Assembly: GCA_944388045.1 (NCBI GenBank)
Contig: CALXHG010000019.1
Span: 1 to 38,376 of the forward strand
Direction of reading: 5' to 3'
From: an uncultured Clostridia bacterium
Lineage (GTDB): Bacteria; Bacillota; Clostridia; TANB77; CAG-508
DNA: 38,376 nucleotides
This document shows, piece by piece, positions 34,568 through 38,376 of the stretch; the first letter of the stretch is position 1, and the number at the start of each line of letters is the position of its first letter. Below the pieces are notes generated by a model. The model worked only from the letters and a program-made list of their open reading frames with translations. It was not told the origin of the DNA and made no database searches. Both the position numbers and the translations under genes were made by a program.

Positions 34568-34888
34568 TTAGTTTTTATAATTTACTGCTTTGACTTCATA
34601 ATATGCCTTTAAACAATCTCCTTTTTTCTCTCCTTGTCCATCTCCTTCATCTACATACCAATACCATTCTTTAATTACTTTTAAAAACCAACTTGTATAT
34701 GGAAATCTTGCAGTAGAGCCAAAGGCATTCCAATCATCATCAGTTCCTTCAAAGATTCCTTTTGCAATTTCTTTTATTGTTTTGCTTTTATAACTGTTAA
34801 AATGTTTTCTAATTGCATTTAAGCATTGTTCTTCTTCATAGCCTGCTCTTTTCAAATTTCCTTTATCAAATATAAATTCCATTTTCAT
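34568..34888 (-). CDS. hypothetical 106-residue cassette-end protein
   Basis: A soluble, Trp/Tyr-rich protein (GTDDDWNAFGSTARFPYTSWF, EWYWYVDEGDGQGEKKGDC) of a family I do not recognise. The ATG at 34888 follows AAAGGAAAATAAAATATATG. Its last codons (YEVKAVNYKN) and its upstream flank both recur at 36765-36850, where the middle of the gene is missing, so a second copy once existed. It is the last gene of the left cassette segment. Confidence 0.75.
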   Translation of the reverse strand: MKMEFIFDKGNLKRAGYEEEQCLNAIRKHFNSYKSKTIKEIAKGIFEGTDDDWNAFGSTARFPYTSWFLKVIKEWYWYVDEGDGQGEKKGDCLKAYYEVKAVNYKN

Positions 34889-34917
34889 ATATTTTATTTT
34901 CCTTTCATGACATATAA

Positions 34918-34964
34918 AACCCTACTGTTTTTTTATTTTTCCTCGCAACTCGTAATTTGTCTTT
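34918..34964. repeat. 45-bp direct repeat flanking the 106-residue gene
   Basis: The plus-strand stretch beginning CTACTGTTTTTTTATTTTTC is repeated almost exactly at about 36806-36855, with four or so differences. It marks the upstream end of the 106-residue gene in both cassette segments. Confidence 0.75.
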
Positions 34965-34970
34965 CTAATA

Positions 34971-35273
34971 TTACTTTATTAAATTTGTATAATATAAGAT
35001 TTCTTTACCTAATTTTTTTGCATATTCTATCTCTAAATTTGTACTATCTCCGATATAATTATTTACATTTACTACTAATATTGCATCAGCCAATTCTATT
35101 CTTTTAAAATGTTCTTCTTTTAACTTTTTTAGTTGCTCATCTGTTCTTTCATAATTTTCTAACACAGGATAAACTGGTGCAAGAATACAATTACCTTCTA
35201 AAGCCATTTTCTCTGCTGTTTCCATCATTTCTTTTTTAAACTTTAAACTTCCACATAATGTTATTATTTTCAT
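34971..35273 (-). CDS. nucleoside 2-deoxyribosyltransferase-like protein
   Basis: A 100-residue protein of the Rossmann-like nucleoside deoxyribosyltransferase/DUF4406 superfamily. It starts MKIITLCGSLKFKKEMMETA with a glycine-rich nucleotide loop. It then has ILAPVYPV, HFKRIELADAILVVNVNNYIG and GDSTNLEIEYAKKLGKEILYY, the usual order of strands and the acidic nucleophile-like Glu in NLEIEYA. The start is the ATG at 35273, eight bases after AGGAG; a GTG three bases earlier is less likely. Enzymes of the superfamily cleave N-glycosidic bonds of nucleosides, and several relatives work in defence or signalling. It is the variable middle gene of the left cassette segment. Confidence 0.8.
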   Translation of the reverse strand: MKIITLCGSLKFKKEMMETAEKMALEGNCILAPVYPVLENYERTDEQLKKLKEEHFKRIELADAILVVNVNNYIGDSTNLEIEYAKKLGKEILYYTNLIK

Positions 35274-35328
35274 CACTTAAACTCCTCTAATCATAATTTA
35301 CTATTTATAACTACATCTTATTTCTTCT

Positions 35329-35556
35329 TTAAATCTTTTGAATAATATATCTTATCAGTACAAAATTTCTATATTCTTTTTTTGTTACTAAATTTTTTAA
35401 TTCTAATGTTTTATTAGAAATAGGCAAAATTACTTGTGGTTTTTCTTCTTTAATAGCCTTTAAATCCATTGGTCTATCTGGTTTTGCTTGATTGTGGCAA
35501 TAATATCTAATCTCCTCTGAACTTTTCCTATTTAACTGTCAAAATTTGCGTACCAT
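35329..35556 (-). pseudogene. GNAT acetyltransferase remnant
   Basis: On the minus strand this reads LNRKSSEEIRYYCHNQAKPD, then KEEKPQVILPISNKTLELKNLVTKKEYRN and a short tail to TAA. It aligns with the intact GNAT gene at 37490-37942 and the frame before it (LNRKSSEESRYNCHNSAKSD; PQV; NKNTLELKNLVTKSEYRNKG). About 45 residues are lost after PQV and the whole C-terminal half after EYRN. A TGA interrupts the frame after MVRKF. It is clearly a deletion derivative of a paralogue. Confidence 0.75.
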
Positions 35557-35705
35557 GTTATTACTCCTTAAATCTATTGATATAACTATATTCAGAGTCA
35601 TTTTTGGTTTAAAAGTTCGAGTTTTTAGCCTATTTTAAAATCTAAAATTTTCCTTTATATATAAAGATTTGTCCGTTTTTGTGGCTATAACATATAACCT
35701 CCTAT
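35500..35705 (-). repeat. cassette leader repeat, left copy
   Basis: This ~200-bp stretch is shared with 37985-38210. It begins AGGAGGTTATAT with a GGTTATA/TATAGCC hairpin, has CACAAAAACGGA, and ends in TTTAAGGAGTAA...GGTACGC, TTTTGACAGTTAAATAGGAA and TTGCCACAAT. The two ends are much better conserved than the middle. It lies directly after the RhuM stop codon and before the GNAT remnant. Confidence 0.75.
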
Positions 35706-36747
35706 TGTTTATTTTCTCTTTTGTTTAATTTCTTGGTATTCAACAAAAGTTCATCAAAATCCGATATATAAATTCTGTCCTGTATTACTCTGTATTTTTC
35801 AAACTCTGTTTCAGCATGAATTTTTGCCATCTCTGCTGAAATTTTTCCATTGTCTTTTAAAATTTCATGATCCCATAATTTTAAGAATCCATTTAATCTT
35901 TCTTCCCAATCTGCCATTGTCATTGGGATATGTCTCATAGCCTGCATTTCTGCTAAATCCAAATATGCAGATACCATTCTTTCTAGTTGTCCTATTTCTT
36001 TTTCAGATAAATAGTTTTTGGCAACAATAACATCATATTTATGTATTTTGCTGTTAGGAGCTCCTTTCCAAGAACTTAGCCCCATGTGTTCTTTAGTACT
36101 ATCCGCTCTATTATAAATTATTTCGGCAGCTGTATTTCCAGAAACTGCATAATGTAATTTGTTTTGAACTGATGTAAAAAATCTAATTGTAGCTTTTGCT
36201 GTTTTATCATAATCAATTGAAGTTGCATAAATATCAGTAATTTTTTGATAAAATTTTCTTTCTGACATTCTTATGTTCTAATTGCTCTTCAAAATATTTT
36301 TCTGTTAAAATTGAGCCACCGTTTTTTAGACGTTCGTCATCCATTACCCAACCTTTTATTGTATAATCTTTTACAATTTGATTTGCCCATTTTCTAAATT
36401 GTACAGCTCTTTCATTGTTCACTTTAAAGCCCACAGCAATAATCATTTGTAAATTGTAATGTGCAACATTTCTTGAAACATCTCTATTTCCTTCTTTTTG
36501 AACTATCTCAAAATTTCGGATAGTTGAATTTTCTTCTAATTCATTATCTTCATATATTTTTTATGTGATAATTAATTGTTCTTACATCAACTCCGTAAAC
36601 TGTTGCTAACATTTTCTGTGTAAGCCATATATTTTCGTCTTCATATCTAACTTCTATAGATTCTGGATTATCTCCTACTGCTGCTACATAAGTTAAATAC
36701 TCAGCCGCACTGGAACGAATTGTAATTTTATTTTTCTTTCTATCCAT
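35702..36747 (-). pseudogene. RhuM-family (virulence protein) gene, broken in two places
   Basis: Three consecutive open pieces (36550-36747, then 36234 to about 36550, then 35702-36268) together give a nearly full RhuM-family protein. The N-terminus has IWLTQKMLATVYGVDVRTINYH, the middle has IVQKEGNRDVSRNVAHYNLQ and FRKWANQIVKDYTIKGWVMDDERL, and the C-terminus has SERKFYQKITDIYATSIDYD and AETEFEKYRVIQDRIYISDFDELL. The first break is in an A-run near 36555 (about two A short). The second is near 36260, where about 11 bases expected between EEQLE and SERKF are missing. The ATG at 36747 has GGAG ten bases upstream. RhuM proteins are common in pathogenicity and mobile islands; their biochemical role is not settled. 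Confidence 0.85.
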
Positions 36748-36764
36748 TCAATATCACTCCATTC

Positions 36765-36850
36765 CTTTAATTTTTATAATTTACTGATTTTACTTCATAT
36801 CACAGTATAGCCGTACTACTGTTTTTTTATTTTTCCTTGCAACTTGTAAT
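36765..36850 (-). pseudogene. scar of a second copy of the 106-residue gene
   Basis: On the minus strand the last codons YEVKSVNYKN and stop match the end of the gene at 34568. On the other side the 45-bp flank of that gene follows directly. About 320 bp of coding sequence have been lost between them. Confidence 0.7.
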
Positions 36851-37450
36851 TTATCTTTCTCTATTATTAATAACTTTTTGATTAAACTTTTCTAGAAATT
36901 CTTTTGAAGTAGACCAAGAATCAGTTATATCATCAAAATTAACTAGTTTTGATAATGCCATTGCACAAATATACTCATAAGATCCTTGATTAGGACTTTT
37001 ATATATTATTAAATACAATGGTTTTATAGCATCATTTCCCATATTTATAACTTCGTTGAATTGTTGACTATCTAAAGTATATTTATACCATCCCGCACTC
37101 AAATAAAAATTAATATCTTCTTTTTCTTTTTGTGCAATTTCTGCACTTAAAGATTGCAATAGTGCTGCAATTTTTTCTAAATCTATAGTGTTTACATTTT
37201 GAAATAATAATTCTTCATTAACCCCTTCTTCTGTTATTTCATCCCATTCTATATTTTCTTTATTTTTATCGTTATTTACTGTGTTAACAGGAGTAGAACT
37301 AATATTTTCAACATTGAATTTAAAGTTTTCTCTATTTATAACGCCATTTTCAATCAATTTATATGCAACAACTATCCCAATGATTATAATTAATAATATA
37401 ATTAAAATTATTTTCTTCTTGTTTTTCATATCACCATTAATTCCTTCCAT
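36851..37450 (-). CDS. membrane-anchored hypothetical protein
   Basis: A protein of about 190-199 residues with an N-terminal membrane helix (IILIILLIIIIGIVVAYKLI) and an outer helical domain (INFYLSAGWYKYTLDSQQFNEV, NMGNDAIKPLYLIIYKSPNQ, YICAMALSKLVNF). The last part looks like a HEAT-type helical repeat. No family is recognised. The start may be the ATG at 37429 or 37450; GGAAGG lies between them and favours 37429. It is the variable middle gene of the right cassette segment, corresponding in position to the deoxyribosyltransferase-like gene on the left. Confidence 0.75.
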   Translation of the reverse strand: MEGINGDMKNKKKIILIILLIIIIGIVVAYKLIENGVINRENFKFNVENISSTPVNTVNNDKNKENIEWDEITEEGVNEELLFQNVNTIDLEKIAALLQSLSAEIAQKEKEDINFYLSAGWYKYTLDSQQFNEVINMGNDAIKPLYLIIYKSPNQGSYEYICAMALSKLVNFDDITDSWSTSKEFLEKFNQKVINNRER

Positions 37451-37489
37451 TTTACAAATTAACCTTATGGATAAATTACTAGTTAGCTT

Positions 37490-37942
37490 TCATTTCTTTT
37501 TTAAATCTTTGGAATAATATATTAAATCAGTACAAACTAATTCTCCATCTTTAATTTCTTCTTCATAATTATCTATAAAATAATTCTTTATAGTCTTTTC
37601 ATATTTATCAAAACCTTGTTTTACATAGAATGGAATATTATTTTCTGTTGTTCCCACAATCATCTTACTATATTTTTGTTTATAATTACCACATAAGTGC
37701 TTTAGCAATCTTTTTGCATAACCTTTATTTCTATATTCACTTTTCGTTACTAAATTTTTTAATTCTAATGTATTTTTATCAATGTGCAAAATTACTGCCA
37801 AAGAAATAATTTCATCATTTAATTTTAATCCATATACATCAGAATCTTGCAAATACTTCATAATACTAGCTTTTGATGGATCTGCTTCTAAAAGTAAGCC
37901 TATGTAATCTTCTTTATTTTCTATCCTTTTTACTTGTGGCAT
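37490..37942 (-). CDS. GNAT-family N-acetyltransferase
   Basis: A 150-residue acetyl-CoA-dependent acetyltransferase. It has YIGLLLEADPSKASIMKYLQ near the start, the strand pair TLELKNLVTKSEYRNKGYAKRLL containing the acetyl-CoA pyrophosphate loop (R-N-K-G-Y-A), SKMIVGTTENNIPFYVKQGF, and a C-terminal YYSKDL. The substrate is unknown. The ATG at 37942 lacks a clear ribosome site, and the frame stays open for about 40 codons upstream (LNRKSSEESRYNCHNSAKSD), as in the degraded paralogue at 35329. A longer ancestral protein or an unusual start is therefore possible. Confidence 0.88.
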   Translation of the reverse strand: MPQVKRIENKEDYIGLLLEADPSKASIMKYLQDSDVYGLKLNDEIISLAVILHIDKNTLELKNLVTKSEYRNKGYAKRLLKHLCGNYKQKYSKMIVGTTENNIPFYVKQGFDKYEKTIKNYFIDNYEEEIKDGELVCTDLIYYSKDLKKK

Positions 37943-37984
37943 TTGTTCTCTTATAGCACTTGTATCCGTTGATATATCTGACTT

Positions 37985-38210
37985 TGCAGAATTGTGGCAA
38001 TTATATCTACTTTCCTCTGAGCTCTTCCTATTTAACTGTCAAAATTGGCGTACCCTGACATTACTCCTTAAAGTTCTTGATATGACTGCCTTAGAACTCT
38101 ATTTCAATTCTCTAAACCAGTAGAATTGAGCATTTTCAATATTTTCAGTTTTCCTTCATATATATAGTTTTTTCCGTTTTTGCGGTTATAATATATAACC
38201 TCCTTAAAAC
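37985..38210 (-). repeat. cassette leader repeat, right copy
   Basis: This is the counterpart of 35500-35705. It has a perfect GGTTATA/TATAACC hairpin right after AAGGAGG, CGCAAAAACGGA, a diverged middle, then TTTAAGGAGTAATGTCAGGG, TACGCCAATTTTGACAGTTA and AATAGGAAGAGCTCAGAGGA, running on to the GNAT gene. The rest of the 37943-38285 gap is AT-rich without a gene. Confidence 0.75.
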
Positions 38211-38264
38211 TAATCAAAATTATATCATATTCTTTATAAATATTCTACCTATTAGCTCAAAAAA

Positions 38265-38287
38265 GAGAGAGTATATTTTCCTCTCTC
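38265..38287 (-). terminator. intrinsic terminator after the partial gene
   Basis: A 7-bp GAGAGAG/CTCTCTC stem with a 9-base loop is followed on the minus strand by six T. It overlaps the stop codon of the gene that enters from the right edge. Confidence 0.75.
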
Positions 38288-38376
38288 ATGATATAAATTT
38301 TTTTCTTCTTTTTATAAAATCTATTAAATAATTATATTCATCTTCATATTTGAACTTAATCTTGATTTTCTTATCT
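38286..38376 (-). CDS. C-terminal end of a gene entering from the right edge
   Basis: The last 29 or so codons (DKKIKIKFKYEDEYNYLIDF, then IKRRKKFIS and TGA) of a minus-strand gene that starts beyond the window. The sequence is lysine-rich. It is too short to identify. Confidence 0.55.
   Translation of the reverse strand, partial: DKKIKIKFKYEDEYNYLIDFIKRRKKFIS

Noticed and set aside
35500..35560. TGA read as tryptophan in the cassette leader (MVRKF-TGA-QLNRKSS)
   Set aside because: TGA serves as the real stop of parA and of the partial gene at 38286, so recoding is not supported; the frame belongs to a degraded segment.

Overview
The window is a very AT-rich stretch of a low-GC Gram-positive chromosome, most likely an uncultured gut-type Clostridia member. 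The signs are strong AGGAGG ribosome sites, a thioester/Cna-B adhesin with a VPKTG sorting signal, a DUF421-DUF4363 pair, DUF4358 proteins, an RsiV-type anti-sigma factor and LysRS of the bacterial class II form. Almost everything reads on the minus strand.

Positions 1-17.2 kb look like one end of an integrative/conjugative or plasmid-like element. From right to left it holds a 205-aa protein, ParA, ParB, a membrane-anchored Cys-rich protein, a 1399-aa thioester/Cna-B adhesin, a small protein and a giant ArdC-N/N6-methylase/SNF2-helicase protein. A cargo tail follows: a 101-aa protein, an alpha/beta hydrolase, a zinc ribbon, a small membrane protein and an XRE regulator. No integrase, relaxase or T4SS gene lies inside the window, so the element is only partly covered. 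Helically phased direct repeats lie between the par operon and lysS. Three intrinsic terminators sit directly in front of ribosome sites inside this gene run.

Positions 17.5-33.6 kb look like host core. They carry lysS, a TVP38/DedA membrane protein, tRNA-Thr(GGT) with a clear promoter, DUF4363 and DUF421, a small membrane protein on the plus strand, a glycosyltransferase and a zinc-ribbon/HTH protein. A minus-strand island from 30.6 to 23.9 kb follows: SGNH hydrolase, DUF4358, SigV-like sigma factor, RsiV-like anti-sigma, DUF4358, MBOAT O-acyltransferase and DHHW/AlgX-like protein. It resembles a lysozyme-responsive sigma factor linked to envelope O-acetylation. Next come a PflX-type radical SAM protein and a second ECF sigma/zf-HC2 anti-sigma pair with a recognisable self-type promoter.

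Positions 33.6-38.4 kb are a scrambled accessory region. It contains RhuM remnants, an MmcQ/toxin-like chimera, and two related segments that share a conserved ~200-bp leader, a GNAT gene and a 106-aa gene (or their scars) but carry different middle genes.

Two window-wide patterns stand out. First, three long genes are each split by one extra C placed just before GG, and two small genes at the left end are split in A-runs. Second, a ~126-nt intergenic repeat with a potential pseudoknot occurs twice in opposite orientation.
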